A DNA stretch of 50,457 bases from [Limnothrix rosea] IAM M-220 (GTDB lineage: Bacteria > Cyanobacteriota > Cyanobacteriia > Cyanobacteriales > MRBY01). A program made the translations under genes and the position numbers. This document shows positions 9,192-18,323 of this stretch, piece after piece; position 1 is the stretch's first letter, and each line of letters opens with the position of its first letter. The notes below the pieces were generated by a model that saw only the letters and a list, made by a program, of their open reading frames with translations, had not been told where the DNA came from and did no database searches. The stretch is taken from the NCBI RefSeq assembly GCF_001904615.1, contig NZ_MRBY01000028.1:1-50457 (forward strand). Reading direction: 5' to 3'.

Positions 9192-9620
9192 ATGAAAAAA
9201 ATCTATTTTGTTATTCTCAATCCCTACGCCTACGACGATGCCATGTACCAAGCTGAGGCGATCGCCAAAGATGCAAATTCCCCTCTAAATATTGTCTTTT
9301 TTATTAGCGAGCGAGCTGTCTGCACCATGATGCACGACCTCGGCGAAAACGGCTGGCTCAGCGCCGCCTCGATTCGGAGCCTGCAACATTCCATGCTCGA
9401 AGGCTACCGCGGTTTAGCCGAAGATGTTTTAGAACGCGTTCGGCGCAAACTGAGCGATATCGAACTCAATATTCTACCTGTCAACGAGCAACCCACCGTC
9501 GAACCCTATCTCCATCGTTTAGTGGCAGAAGGCGCAGAGCAAATTGTTGTGGCAGGCTCGACTAATGTTCAACTGAAACGCGATATTTTGCCAAAACAAG
9601 TCCTTTACTCCGTTGCCTAA
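9192..9620 (+). CDS. Small soluble protein, possibly Usp-like, paired with the anion transporter
   Basis: This 142-residue alpha/beta protein has an N-terminal strand KKIYFVILNP, a middle helix region, and a C-terminal segment (AEQIVVAGSTNVQLKRDIL). That last segment recalls the G-rich end of universal stress proteins, but the ATP motif is not convincing. It could also be compared with DsrE-like folds. I do not recognise a specific family. The ATG at 9192 was chosen because it directly follows the transporter stop; an upstream start at 9171 would overlap it. Co-transcription suggests a regulator or accessory of the transporter, which is an inference. Confidence 0.6.
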   Translation: MKKIYFVILNPYAYDDAMYQAEAIAKDANSPLNIVFFISERAVCTMMHDLGENGWLSAASIRSLQHSMLEGYRGLAEDVLERVRRKLSDIELNILPVNEQPTVEPYLHRLVAEGAEQIVVAGSTNVQLKRDILPKQVLYSVA

Positions 9621-9854
9621 TTCGTTTTTTTGCATTGCCGAAGTTGAAATGCATTATTAACGTACCAACGCTGCAACAGTCCTTGACACACTATCGCGGC
9701 AAACCACCCAAAAATAAACCCCAAAAAATTTAAACATCTGGACATTTATGCCATCACTAATGACATTACTATCCCCACAGCCTGAGAACCGTCCCGCCTA
9801 ATCGTTTACAATAGTTAATACTTTTTTTGAGAAATTAAACGTAGGACAAACGTA

Positions 9855-11318
9855 ATGCGTGTAGCAATCGTCGGAGCAGGACTAGCCGGATTATCCACTG
9901 CCATTGAATTAGCAGATGCTGGTCACGAAATCGAAATCTTTGAAGCCCGTCCCTTTGTCGGTGGCAAAGTTGGCAGCTGGGTAGACAAAGACGGTAACCA
10001 CATTGAGATGGGGCTCCACGTATTTTTTGGGTGTTACTACAATCTCTTTGCCCTCATGGAAAAAGTCGGTGCAGGTAATAACCTCCGACTGAAAGAGCAT
10101 ACCCACCAATTTATTAATGAAGGCGGTAAGGTTGGCGAACTCGATTTTCGGTTCCCTGTGGGTGCGCCTTTCCATGGTCTAAAGGCATTTTTTACATCTT
10201 CACAACTTTCGGCGATCGATAAAGCGGCCAACTCCCTTGCTCTTGGTACTAGCCCCATTGTGCGTGGTTTGGTGGATTTCAAAGGCGCAATGAAAACCAT
10301 TCGAGACCTCGACGCTATTAGCTTTGCGGACTGGTTCCGCAGCCATGGCGGCAATGATGGCAGCCTCAAAAAAATGTGGAATCCCATCGCCTACGCTCTC
10401 GGGTTTATTGATACCGAGAACATTTCGGCGCGCTGCATGTTGACCATTTTTATGTTCTTTGCAGCAAAGACCGAGGCTTCTGTCCTACGGATGTTGGAAG
10501 GTTCTCCAGCAGAGTACTTGCATAAACCTATCGTCAATTATCTCGAATCGAAGGGCGCGAAAATTCATACTCGCCACCGGATGAAAGATATTCACTACAC
10601 TCTCGATGGCACACCCACAATTGATGGTCTTGTTATCAACAATGGTGAAAGTGATCAAACGGTGAAAGCCGATACTTATGTTTTGGCACTCGACATTCCC
10701 GGCATTCAGCGTGCAGTTCCTGATGCTTGGCGGAAATGGCCTGAATTCGACAATATCTACAAGCTCGATGCAGTTCCTGTCGCAACAGTTCAATTGCGTT
10801 TCGACGGTTGGGTCACTGAACTCAATGATCCGGAAAAGCGCGCTCAACTTGAAAAAGCTGAAGGTATTGATAACCTTCTCTACACTCACCAAGCAGATTT
10901 TTCTTGTTTTGCAGACTTAGCATTAACAAGTCCCGGTGATTTTTACAAAGAAGGTGAGGGTTCTTTAATGCAGCTTGTGTTGACTCCCGGTGATCCTTTC
11001 ATCAAAAAGAGCAACGATGAAATTGCCCAACATGTTTTGGAGCAAGTCCACAAATTATTCCCTTCTTCTCGCGAATTGAATATGACTTGGTCTAACGTCG
11101 TAAAGTTGGCGCAATCCCTTTACCGCGAAGCGCCGGGAATGGATCCTTACCGCCCCGCTCAGGAAACGCCAATTTCTAATTTATTTCTTGCGGGAAGCTA
11201 CACCCAACAGGACTATATCGACAGTATGGAAGGTGCGACAATTTCTGGCCGCCAAGCCGCCGAAGCAATTTTGTCTAAGGTCGGTCAATTAGAGAAGCCT
11301 TTAGTCGCAACCATGTAG
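9855..11318 (+). CDS. crtQ: Zeta-carotene desaturase
   Basis: This 487-residue FAD flavoprotein matches plant-type ZDS. It has an N-terminal dinucleotide motif ([21 protein letters not shown]), then [14 protein letters not shown] and the conserved [13 protein letters not shown], and a C-terminal FAD motif ending [19 protein letters not shown]. It converts zeta-carotene to lycopene (7,9,7',9'-tetra-cis) in carotenoid synthesis, at the membrane. Length is as expected. It is monocistronic and ends at a strong terminator shared with the convergent tRNA nucleotidyltransferase gene. Confidence 0.95.
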   Translation: MRVAIVGAGLAGLSTAIELADAGHEIEIFEARPFVGGKVGSWVDKDGNHIEMGLHVFFGCYYNLFALMEKVGAGNNLRLKEHTHQFINEGGKVGELDFRFPVGAPFHGLKAFFTSSQLSAIDKAANSLALGTSPIVRGLVDFKGAMKTIRDLDAISFADWFRSHGGNDGSLKKMWNPIAYALGFIDTENISARCMLTIFMFFAAKTEASVLRMLEGSPAEYLHKPIVNYLESKGAKIHTRHRMKDIHYTLDGTPTIDGLVINNGESDQTVKADTYVLALDIPGIQRAVPDAWRKWPEFDNIYKLDAVPVATVQLRFDGWVTELNDPEKRAQLEKAEGIDNLLYTHQADFSCFADLALTSPGDFYKEGEGSLMQLVLTPGDPFIKKSNDEIAQHVLEQVHKLFPSSRELNMTWSNVVKLAQSLYREAPGMDPYRPAQETPISNLFLAGSYTQQDYIDSMEGATISGRQAAEAILSKVGQLEKPLVATM

Positions 11319-11340
11319 AACTCCACCGTCTAGGCAAATC

Positions 11341-11378
11341 AAAAATCCTGTCTTGAATTTATTTGAGATGGGATTTTT
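11341..11378. terminator. Bidirectional terminator between crtQ and the nucleotidyltransferase gene
   Basis: A 13-bp stem (11341-11353 with 11366-11378, including two G-T wobble pairs) closes a 12-base loop. It begins with five A and ends with five T residues, so it can terminate in both directions. It lies between the stop codons of the convergent genes. Confidence 0.75.
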
Positions 11379-11383
11379 TATGG

Positions 11384-14083
11384 CTAATTTTCAATGGGAT
11401 AGTTTTCTTTTAGGTATGTCAATGCAGTGGGGCGATCGCCGATGTCTCCATCCAGTGTTTTTTTGAGTAAATCTTGCAAAATGACGCGGAACTGTGGACT
11501 CGGTTTATAGCCTAGTTTTTTGAGATCAGAGCCGTCTAGGGGCGCTTTAATAAATTGCCATTGCCGTAGATAACACCACAAATCATGGCGAATTTTTTTC
11601 GGGGCGATCGCCGCCAATAAAATAATATCGGCCAGCTCTAACGCCTCTAATGCCAACACCTTATCGCTGAGATTTTGGGCGGCGACTAACTGGGGTAAAA
11701 TTTTAGCCTGATGCTGCGAGAATTGTTCTAATCGCTGGAGACTATCTTTCGGCAATTGCAGGCGATCGCCCACTTCAAGACGCGCCGCCGTCGGTAAATT
11801 AATCAGTAAGCCCTCCAAACGTATCCGCCAATGTTCAAGGTTTTCATCTGGATCCAGATGGCGCAACCAACGGTCAACACAACGCACTTGCCACCACACA
11901 GTTTCCGTTAATGCCAAATCTTTATGGATACACTGCAATGCTCCCAAAGCATCCAGCAACCGCAATGCTGGTTTCCAGTAATGAGCTGTCAGTAAATATT
12001 TCAGTTCAGCGCGCAGCCGCGTGGTTAAAGCGGGCGCTTGGGGTTTTTCATGGTGCAACCTTTCGTAAATACCAGAAGCGATTCCGTAGCGAATAAACTC
12101 TTCCGTCTGGGACTCGAGAGCAAAATTTAGCCGCACTGCAAACCGCACCGCCCGATAAATGCGCGTTGGATCTTCAATAAAACTATTGGCATGGAGCACC
12201 CGAATTTGACGTTTTTTGAGATCATCTAGTCCCCCAAAAAAGTCCAGTAATTCCCCCGGATCTGGCTCCGTTAAACGCAAACATAACGCATTAATCGTAA
12301 AATCCCGTCGATATAAATCCTGACGAATCGAGCTCGCTTCCACCTCTGGATTTGCTGCGGGGTAAGGATAAAATTCTGTTCGTGCCGTTGCAATATCCAT
12401 CGCTAATGATCCAAACACTGGATCCTGACTCCACAAAATCGCCGCTGTTTGGAACTCTCCATGTACCGAAACCCGTGCTTCTGGATAAAGCTCTTTAATG
12501 ACATTTGCCAACTCCACACCAGCCCCAACATCTGCCGCCGCGTGAAAACCATCCACCACCAAATCAACATCTTGCAATAATAATTCTGCCTCGTTCTCCG
12601 CTAAAAGCAAATCCCGCACACCACCGCCGACGAGATATAAATGCCAGCCTCTTTTTCGGGCGGCGATCGCCACCGATTGCAATAATTCCCACAGCGACCC
12701 ATCTAATTTTTCCTCAAGGATTGTCGTCAAAGGTAGAGGCCTATGGCTAGACGATAATGGCAATAAATCTCGACGTTGTTCCTGATGATGTTGCCGTAAA
12801 ACATCTGTCCGCGTCACAATCCCCAGCAGGCGATCGCCCTCCACCACAGGCAAACGACCCACATCAAAATTAACCATCAGCGTTTCAATATCCCGTAGCG
12901 TCGTTGTCGGTAAAATTGTCCGCACCTTACGACTCATATAACCTTTCACCGGCGAATGCTGAAATCCATGATGCAACGCTAAATCCAAATCCCGCCGCGA
13001 AATTATCCCCACCAATTTTTCCGCATCATCCACCACCACCAAGCCCGAATGCCCATAGCGCAATAACACCCGTTGCGCTTCCTCAATGGACGTTTCCGGC
13101 AAAATTGTTCGCACAGGCGCTGTCATCAAATCCCGTGCCGTTACCGCCTGGGGAATTTGCCCCATAAATTCACCATAAACCTTAGCCAAGACAACCTCCG
13201 GTTGCTCAACCCGTACACTCAACGATGCCGCCTGATCATGACCACCGCCACCATAGGGTTCAAACAATTGATTTAAATTTGTCCCGACAATGTGCGATCG
13301 CCCAATAATAACCAGCTTGCCTTCAGATTCAGTCTGACGATAAAAATGCCCCACCAATAACCCATCGAGATTAGTCATCTGCATCATCCGTTCCGTCATA
13401 TTCGACAAACCCGGCACAAAATCCGGCGATCGCAACAACACCTGAGCCACCTGATACCCTCGAACACTATCCCGCTGCAACCCACCCATAGCCTCAGCAA
13501 AGAGCGACTGCACCTGAGTTGAAAAACCCGGTGACCCATAATCCGCAATAATTTTCACCACAGCCCCCTGCCCCATCAACCAAGTCAGAGCCTGAGCATC
13601 CCGTACCGTCGTTTGATCAAACATTAAAGACCCAGTATCCACATGAATCCCCAAAGCCATCACCGTGGCAGTATAGAGATCTAGCTCGATACCCCGTGCC
13701 TGAAGCTTTTCCGCAATTAAAGTCGTTGTTGACCCAACATCTTCAATTTCCACATAGGTCGCCGGAATATCCCGCTCTTGATCAACATGGTGATCATAAA
13801 TTTCAATATGCTTAACCTGCTCCGCCTCAAACCACGTTTGCGCCTTGCCTAATCTCTGCCGCTGCTGATTGTCCACCACCATAATCGTTTTCAGCTGCTC
13901 TGGATGCACACTCCGCATTTCCAGCAATGGAAACTCATCACGATACAACGCCAGAAAACGCCTTACCCCCGGATGAGCACCACCAGTCAAAACAACCCTT
14001 GCCCCCACTCGCAAACAAGCTAAACCAACCGCTGCCCCAAGGGCATCAAAATCAACAGTTTGGTGACAGAGAATAACTTGCAT
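11384..14083 (-). CDS. tRNA nucleotidyltransferase with DHH and CBS domains (probable A-adding enzyme)
   Basis: This 899-residue protein fuses three modules. A DHH/DHHA1 phosphoesterase-like region has TVDFDALG, DHH at residues 97-99 and GGGGHDQAASLS. Two CBS domains lie at about 314-418. A class II poly(A)/CCA polymerase head and body begin near residue 481 (LYLVGGGVRDLL, then DVDLVVDG with the metal-binding aspartates, and RRDFTINAL). In Aquifex and Synechocystis, proteins of this architecture add the final A of the tRNA CCA end, with a separate CC-adding enzyme. That role is inferred here from architecture. No partner CC-adding gene lies in the window. The protein is cytosolic. Confidence 0.88.
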   Translation of the reverse strand: MQVILCHQTVDFDALGAAVGLACLRVGARVVLTGGAHPGVRRFLALYRDEFPLLEMRSVHPEQLKTIMVVDNQQRQRLGKAQTWFEAEQVKHIEIYDHHVDQERDIPATYVEIEDVGSTTTLIAEKLQARGIELDLYTATVMALGIHVDTGSLMFDQTTVRDAQALTWLMGQGAVVKIIADYGSPGFSTQVQSLFAEAMGGLQRDSVRGYQVAQVLLRSPDFVPGLSNMTERMMQMTNLDGLLVGHFYRQTESEGKLVIIGRSHIVGTNLNQLFEPYGGGGHDQAASLSVRVEQPEVVLAKVYGEFMGQIPQAVTARDLMTAPVRTILPETSIEEAQRVLLRYGHSGLVVVDDAEKLVGIISRRDLDLALHHGFQHSPVKGYMSRKVRTILPTTTLRDIETLMVNFDVGRLPVVEGDRLLGIVTRTDVLRQHHQEQRRDLLPLSSSHRPLPLTTILEEKLDGSLWELLQSVAIAARKRGWHLYLVGGGVRDLLLAENEAELLLQDVDLVVDGFHAAADVGAGVELANVIKELYPEARVSVHGEFQTAAILWSQDPVFGSLAMDIATARTEFYPYPAANPEVEASSIRQDLYRRDFTINALCLRLTEPDPGELLDFFGGLDDLKKRQIRVLHANSFIEDPTRIYRAVRFAVRLNFALESQTEEFIRYGIASGIYERLHHEKPQAPALTTRLRAELKYLLTAHYWKPALRLLDALGALQCIHKDLALTETVWWQVRCVDRWLRHLDPDENLEHWRIRLEGLLINLPTAARLEVGDRLQLPKDSLQRLEQFSQHQAKILPQLVAAQNLSDKVLALEALELADIILLAAIAPKKIRHDLWCYLRQWQFIKAPLDGSDLKKLGYKPSPQFRVILQDLLKKTLDGDIGDRPTALTYLKENYPIEN

Positions 14084-14122
14084 GATGGGTTCAATAACAA
14101 AAATTTTTAGACGACTTTAATT

Positions 14123-14680
14123 TCACTGAGCTTTTAGCCAAGCAATTACCTCATCAGCATTAGCATTAGGTGGAAATACTGGATAAAAAACTTTGACGAT
14201 CTCATTATTTTTCACAATAATTGTGACTCGTTTGAGTAAATACTTATTATCGACCTCAAAAATCGGTAATTGCAGAGCTTGCGCCAATTCTAGATTGACA
14301 TCACTCAGTAATTCGAAAGGCAAATGCAAACGCTTCTTTGCCTCCACTTGTTCATCCGATGCTTGAGTACTGATGCCGTAAACTTCTGCCCTTAACGCTG
14401 TCAAGTCCTGATAATGGTCTCGGAAAGCACAAGATTGGGGCGTACAACCTCTTGCACCCGGAATCTGATCCCATCCTTGGGGTAGCGCAACACCGGGCTT
14501 ACCGGTCATCGGATAGCAGTACAAGACAAGGTAGTTCTTCGCCTTAGATATATTGACCATTGCTCCTTGTGTCGAAAGCAAAGACAGTTCAGGTAATGAG
14601 CAATCCAGTAAATGATCGCAAGCACCGTCATCTTCAGGTTCTGGTAAGCCTTGGGGTAATTTAGACAGTTCACTCATCAC
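14123..14680 (-). CDS. Peroxiredoxin, PrxQ/BCP-like
   Basis: This 185-residue thioredoxin-fold peroxidase has the probable peroxidatic Cys79 and resolving Cys84 in GARGCTPQSCAFRD, the CX4C spacing of the PrxQ/BCP group. The region before the active site (residues 57-78) is longer than in E. coli BCP and contains an extra PQGWDQIPGA segment, as in a cyanobacterial subgroup. It reduces hydroperoxides using thioredoxin. Starts at 14680 and 14677 are adjacent ATGs. It is 39 bp upstream of the nucleotidyltransferase gene on the same strand, so the two may be co-transcribed. Confidence 0.85.
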   Translation of the reverse strand: MMSELSKLPQGLPEPEDDGACDHLLDCSLPELSLLSTQGAMVNISKAKNYLVLYCYPMTGKPGVALPQGWDQIPGARGCTPQSCAFRDHYQDLTALRAEVYGISTQASDEQVEAKKRLHLPFELLSDVNLELAQALQLPIFEVDNKYLLKRVTIIVKNNEIVKVFYPVFPPNANADEVIAWLKAQ

Positions 14681-14754
14681 AAGATTCTTTATTGAAATAT
14701 TTTCAACTTACTCCAAAACAAATTTCAGAATTAGACTCCATGGTTACGCAATAT

Positions 14755-14786
14755 AAAAAATGCGACCACCAAAAACGGCGATCGCA
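14755..14786 (-). terminator. Rho-independent terminator after rbcS
   Basis: On the minus strand a 10-bp stem (TGCGATCGCC with GGTGGTCGCA, including T-G and G-T wobbles) closes a six-base loop (GTTTTT) and is followed directly by six T residues. It lies 48 bp past the rbcS stop codon and ends the ccm/rbc transcription unit. One arm of the stem contains the HIP1 octamer. Confidence 0.85.
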
Positions 14787-14834
14787 CTTTTGCATGATTC
14801 AAACTAAATCAATCTCAGAGAAACCGAAAACTCT

Positions 14835-15170
14835 TTAGTAGCGAGTCTGATTAGGCTTGTAAACAATGAAACTTACAGTTTGGCACTGACGAATATTGTC
14901 GAAGCCAACAACACGAATGTAGCAGTCAGAATACTCACTACGGCATTCACGCACTTCATTAAGAACCTCTTGAGCACTAGTTGCACTGAAGAGAGGAAGC
15001 TTCCAAAGCGTCCAGTGGTGGAGATCGGGAGCAGGATCTTTCTCAAACTCAACACCAGGAATAAAACCTTGGTCAATCATGTGTTGAACTTGGCGAGCAA
15101 TCTGCTGATCACTAAGGGGTGGAAGGTAAGAAAGAGTTTCGTAACGCTTTTCCTTAGGTAAAGTCTTCAT
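14835..15170 (-). CDS. rbcS: RuBisCO small subunit, form IB
   Basis: This 111-residue small subunit begins [21 protein letters not shown] and contains [10 protein letters not shown] and the C-terminal [16 protein letters not shown]. It caps the L8S8 holoenzyme in the carboxysome. I chose the ATG at 15170, which gives the usual cyanobacterial length; a start at 15197 would almost touch the rbcX stop (15201) and add nine residues. It is the last gene of the rbcL-rbcX-rbcS group, followed by a strong terminator. Confidence 0.97.
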   Translation of the reverse strand: MKTLPKEKRYETLSYLPPLSDQQIARQVQHMIDQGFIPGVEFEKDPAPDLHHWTLWKLPLFSATSAQEVLNEVRECRSEYSDCYIRVVGFDNIRQCQTVSFIVYKPNQTRY

Positions 15171-15200
15171 TATCTGTAATGTCCTCTTTTGGGTCAAAAA

Positions 15201-15602
15201 TTACTCAGAATCTTCTGAAATATCTGGCTCAATATCTGTTTGAGCCAAATTGGTTGACGATACATCAACCCGAGTTAACTGCTCTAGTAGAGAACGGCGG
15301 TGCTGCGCGTTAGACTGCTGAATTTCAGTAGACACCATTTCTGGTAGGAAATCGAGAACTTCTCCGGCTAAATTTGCCCTGACGGTCAAAATTCTCAAGA
15401 CCAGTTCTTTATTCTCTTGCATCATATCTTCAATATAGCGATCGCCGTCCTGAAGAGAATGCTGCTTAGAAAAATCTCCTAACCAAATCGCCTGTCCGGG
15501 ATTGGTCTCACCCAACTGCTGACTAATGATGCGAACCGCCTGATAAGTCAAATAATCACGTAGAACCTTTGCCGTCTCTTTGGCAATATCTTTAAACTCC
15601 AT
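15201..15602 (-). CDS. rbcX: RuBisCO assembly chaperone RbcX
   Basis: This 133-residue RbcX sits between rbcL and rbcS. The helical N-terminal part (YLTYQAVRIISQQLGETNP) forms the dimer cleft that binds the C-terminal peptide of RbcL. The conserved region ENKELVLRILTVRANLAGEVLDFLPEM follows. The acidic tail from about residue 110 is poorly conserved. It stabilises folded RbcL during L8 core assembly before RbcS displaces it. Its position in the operon is the classical cyanobacterial one. Confidence 0.95.
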   Translation of the reverse strand: MEFKDIAKETAKVLRDYLTYQAVRIISQQLGETNPGQAIWLGDFSKQHSLQDGDRYIEDMMQENKELVLRILTVRANLAGEVLDFLPEMVSTEIQQSNAQHRRSLLEQLTRVDVSSTNLAQTDIEPDISEDSE

Positions 15603-15670
15603 GAGAGCTAACTATCAGTGAATAGGATCATTGTGACAAAAAATCCCATCCACTGATGCTCATCAAGAGC

Positions 15671-17086
15671 TTAGAGGGTGTCAACTGTATCGAATTCGAA
15701 CTTAATCTCTTTCCAAAGATCACAAGCAGCTGCCAACTCAGGAGACCACTTACAAGCTTCACGGAGAACATCGTTCCCTTCACGAGCCAAGCTACGACCT
15801 TCGTTACGAGCTTGAACACAAGCCTCAAGCGCAACACGGTTTGCAGTCGCACCCGGAGCATTACCCCAAGGGTGACCCAAAGTACCACCACCAAACTGGA
15901 GGCAAGAATCATCACCGAAGATCTCAACCAGCGCAGGCATATGCCATACGTGGATACCACCAGAAGCCACAGGCATAGTACCGGGGAGAGAAGCATAGTC
16001 CTGGGTGAAAAATACACCGCGAGAACGATCTTCCTCAACATAGTCTTCACGCATGAGGTCAACGAAACCTAAAGTACCAGCGCGATCGCCCTCAAGCTTA
16101 CCGACGACAGTACCAGAGTGGAGGTGGTCACCACCAGAAAGACGGAGACACTTAGCAAGAACACGGAAGTGGATACCATGGTTCTTCTGACGGTCAATTA
16201 CAGCGTGCATTGCCCGGTGGATGTGCAACAGAAGACCATTACGACGACACCACTTAGAAAGGGTAGTGTTTGCCGTGAAACCACCAGTAATGAAGTCGTG
16301 CATGACAATCGGCGTACCGATTTCTTTAGCAAACTCAGCACGCTCAAGCATTTCTTCGCAAGTAGCGGCAGTTACGTTGAGGTAGTGACCCTTAACTTCA
16401 TTAGTTTCAGCCTGTGCCTTCTCAATCGCTTCTTGAACGAAGAGGAAGCGATCACGCCAACGCATAAAAGGCTGAGAGTTGATATTCTCATCATCCTTAG
16501 TGAAATCAAGACCACCGCGGAGACACTCATAAACCGCACGACCATAGTTCTTAGCAGAAAGACCGAGCTTAGGCTTAATCGTACAACCGAGAAGAGGACG
16601 ACCATACTTGTTGAGGAGGTCGCGCTCTACAGTAATACCATGGGGGTTTCCGGGGCATGTCTTAATGAAAGCAACAGGGAAACGAATATCCTCTAGGCGT
16701 AGGGCACGGAGCGCCTTAAAACCAAATACGTTACCAACCAAGGATGTTAGAACGTTAGTAATGGAGCCTTCCTCAAACAAATCGAGAGGATAAGCAACAA
16801 AACAGAAATATTGATTGTCTTCCCCTTGTACAGGCTCAACGTTATAACAACGACCCTTGTAACGATCAAGGTCAGTAAGACCATCAGTCCATACAGTTGT
16901 CCAAGTACCAGTCGAAGACTCAGCAGCAACGGCCGCTGCACACTCTTCAGGAGGAACACCCGGTTGGGGAGTCATCCGGAAACAAGCGAGTAAATCGGTA
17001 TCCTTGGGGGTGTAATCAGGCATGTAGTATGTCAGGCGATAATCCTGTACACCAGCCTTAAACCCAGCAGATTTGGTCTGAACCAT
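15671..17086 (-). CDS. rbcL: RuBisCO large subunit, form IB
   Basis: This 471-residue large subunit has all the catalytic residues I checked: Glu56 and Asn119 of the partner active site, Lys171 and Lys173 in TIKPKLG, the carbamylated Lys197 in FTKDDEN, His290 in HIHRAMH, then [15 protein letters not shown] (loop 6) and ASGGIHVWH. The C-terminus FEFDTVDTL offers the RbcX-binding motif. A GGAGG Shine-Dalgarno precedes the ATG. Two spots are unusual: residues 144-148 read CPGNP where most form I enzymes have FQGPP, and residues 280-284 read CRRNG instead of CRDNG. A 481-bp leader region separates it from ccmN and carries its own promoter elements. Confidence 0.97.
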   Translation of the reverse strand: MVQTKSAGFKAGVQDYRLTYYMPDYTPKDTDLLACFRMTPQPGVPPEECAAAVAAESSTGTWTTVWTDGLTDLDRYKGRCYNVEPVQGEDNQYFCFVAYPLDLFEEGSITNVLTSLVGNVFGFKALRALRLEDIRFPVAFIKTCPGNPHGITVERDLLNKYGRPLLGCTIKPKLGLSAKNYGRAVYECLRGGLDFTKDDENINSQPFMRWRDRFLFVQEAIEKAQAETNEVKGHYLNVTAATCEEMLERAEFAKEIGTPIVMHDFITGGFTANTTLSKWCRRNGLLLHIHRAMHAVIDRQKNHGIHFRVLAKCLRLSGGDHLHSGTVVGKLEGDRAGTLGFVDLMREDYVEEDRSRGVFFTQDYASLPGTMPVASGGIHVWHMPALVEIFGDDSCLQFGGGTLGHPWGNAPGATANRVALEACVQARNEGRSLAREGNDVLREACKWSPELAAACDLWKEIKFEFDTVDTL

Positions 17087-17307
17087 GCGGTTTTCCTCCA
17101 GCAGTAAAAATGCTTATCTTTAACAAACAAATACTCTAGGTATTCTTGCTCTAAAATCTTGAAATTTTTCAGTGACAAAAGACACGAAATAAAACTTCAA
17201 AGATCTAAGTCTTATGACTTTCTTTAATCTGTGGGATATGTTATCACAGGTGCGGCTTATTTTTGACGTTTTCAGGCAAAAAAAGATTGCTTTTGATTCT
17301 GAAGCTG

Positions 17308-17322
17308 ATTAGCAATTCTAAT
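17308..17322. promoter_or_regulatory. RbcR-type operator upstream of rbcL
   Basis: ATTAGCAATTCTAAT is a near-perfect inverted repeat of the form ATTAG-N5-CTAAT. It fits the motif I recall for the cyanobacterial LysR regulator RbcR, ATTA(G/A)-N5-(C/T)TAAT. It is about 220 bp upstream of the rbcL start codon, a plausible place given the long leader. Confidence 0.6.
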
Positions 17323-17351
17323 GCTGCTAAATTCCGACTGGTTATTAGCTT

Positions 17352-17397
17352 AAAAAAAACACAAAGTTCATTTCCTCAAATCATCAGAAAATGAACT
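17352..17397 (-). terminator. Terminator-like hairpin between ccmN and rbcL
   Basis: On the minus strand a 9-bp AT-rich stem (AGTTCATTT at 17365-17373 pairing with AAATGAACT at 17389-17397) has a 15-base loop and is followed a few bases later by eight T residues (17352-17359). It lies about 170 bp past ccmN and upstream of the rbcL promoter elements, so it could end or attenuate ccm transcription. The stem is weak. Confidence 0.4.
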
Positions 17398-17567
17398 CAA
17401 ATTAGATATTGATTTATCAAAAATAACAATTTACAACAACAGTAAAAACAAACCTCGAATACTCCTAATCCTTTACACTGGATGCACTGGGTGAGTTATT
17501 TACCTTTCTATACATTGTCGAAAAACTACTTTAAATACTGCATTGATTCTCAATAAACAAAAGTTAT

Positions 17568-18242
17568 TTAGGAAGATGAATCTGGCGGTTTTATAGGTAC
17601 ATTATGTGGGAAAAGTGTCATTAATAGCTGATTGATATACACTTGACCAACAACTGGTTCTTTTCGAACTTCTTCTGATTTTTCCGGGGTGGATTCAGCC
17701 GCAACTTCTGCGATTTCAGTTTTTATCGGAATAGTCTTTTCTTGATAATTCGCTGTAGCAGTCTCTTCTGACTCTTGACTAAGTTTATCTGTGGATTGGG
17801 CAGTTTCATTTGACCACGGATCAACAGCCTGTGGTTGTGGGGATTGAGGGGAAGTGGCTCTAGGTTTTGTAGAATTTGTATTGATTCGTCGAGAGGTATC
17901 ACCAATTAAACTATTGGGCGGCAGTACACTGCCTGCGGCTAAAGATGTTTGAAAAATAGTACTGCCGTAACCAACGCAACTATTTTCGCCAATGGTGACT
18001 TTGCCAATAATGAGAACGCCTGCACCAATCATTGCTCCTTTATGAATCTCAATATTGCCTTGGGATGCCTGTAAAATACAACCCATACCGAGACAAACCC
18101 CCGGGGCGATCGCCACAGAACAGTTAGGTGCCGCCAAAATCACAACCCCCGGTGCAATAACAGCATGGTCATCGATTCTGACATCGCCGGCAATATGAAT
18201 ATCGGAATTGAAAACCGCTCCAGAAGTCACAACTATCCCCAA
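17568..18242 (-). CDS. ccmN: Carboxysome assembly protein CcmN
   Basis: This 224-residue protein has an N-terminal left-handed beta-helix of hexapeptide repeats (about residues 8-110) and a Pro/Ser/Thr/Glu-rich linker (about 120-195). A C-terminal amphipathic encapsulation peptide (VGQVYINQLLMTLFPHN) binds the CcmK2 shell. CcmN links the CcmM-RuBisCO core to the shell in beta-carboxysomes. It is the last ccm gene, 81 bp after ccmM with a perfect hairpin between them. Linker length and composition vary among species; nothing appears truncated. Confidence 0.95.
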   Translation of the reverse strand: MGIVVTSGAVFNSDIHIAGDVRIDDHAVIAPGVVILAAPNCSVAIAPGVCLGMGCILQASQGNIEIHKGAMIGAGVLIIGKVTIGENSCVGYGSTIFQTSLAAGSVLPPNSLIGDTSRRINTNSTKPRATSPQSPQPQAVDPWSNETAQSTDKLSQESEETATANYQEKTIPIKTEIAEVAAESTPEKSEEVRKEPVVGQVYINQLLMTLFPHNVPIKPPDSSS

Positions 18243-18283
18243 TTTGCGATCATGCGAGTCACAGAAAAATATCTAAAAAGTAA

Positions 18284-18306
18284 GGAGAGATAACGGCTAT
18301 CTCTCC
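18284..18306 (-). promoter_or_regulatory. Perfect intercistronic hairpin between ccmM and ccmN
   Basis: GGAGAGATA and TATCTCTCC form a perfect 9-bp stem with a five-base loop, 18 bp after the ccmM stop. On the transcribed strand it is followed by a T-rich stretch (TTACTTTTTAG). It could act as a partial terminator or protect the ccmM 3' end, which would set ccmN output below ccmM. The function is inferred. Confidence 0.6.
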
Positions 18307-18323
18307 ACTCAACCTTGATGGTT

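Larger units (their letters stand above)
17087..17567. other. ccmN-rbcL intergenic region with the rbcL promoter
   Basis: These 481 bases are AT-rich and hold no gene. They contain, in transcription order on the minus strand, a terminator-like hairpin (17365-17397) and an RbcR-type palindrome (17308-17322). A possible -10 element (GATAACAT on the minus strand, near 17235-17245) follows, then a leader and the rbcL ribosome-binding site. This supports a separate rbc promoter within the ccm-rbc cluster. Confidence 0.6.

Noticed and set aside
15656..17000. Several long plus-strand frames across rbcL
   Set aside because: They are antisense shadows of strongly biased rbcL codons; the minus-strand protein is unambiguous.
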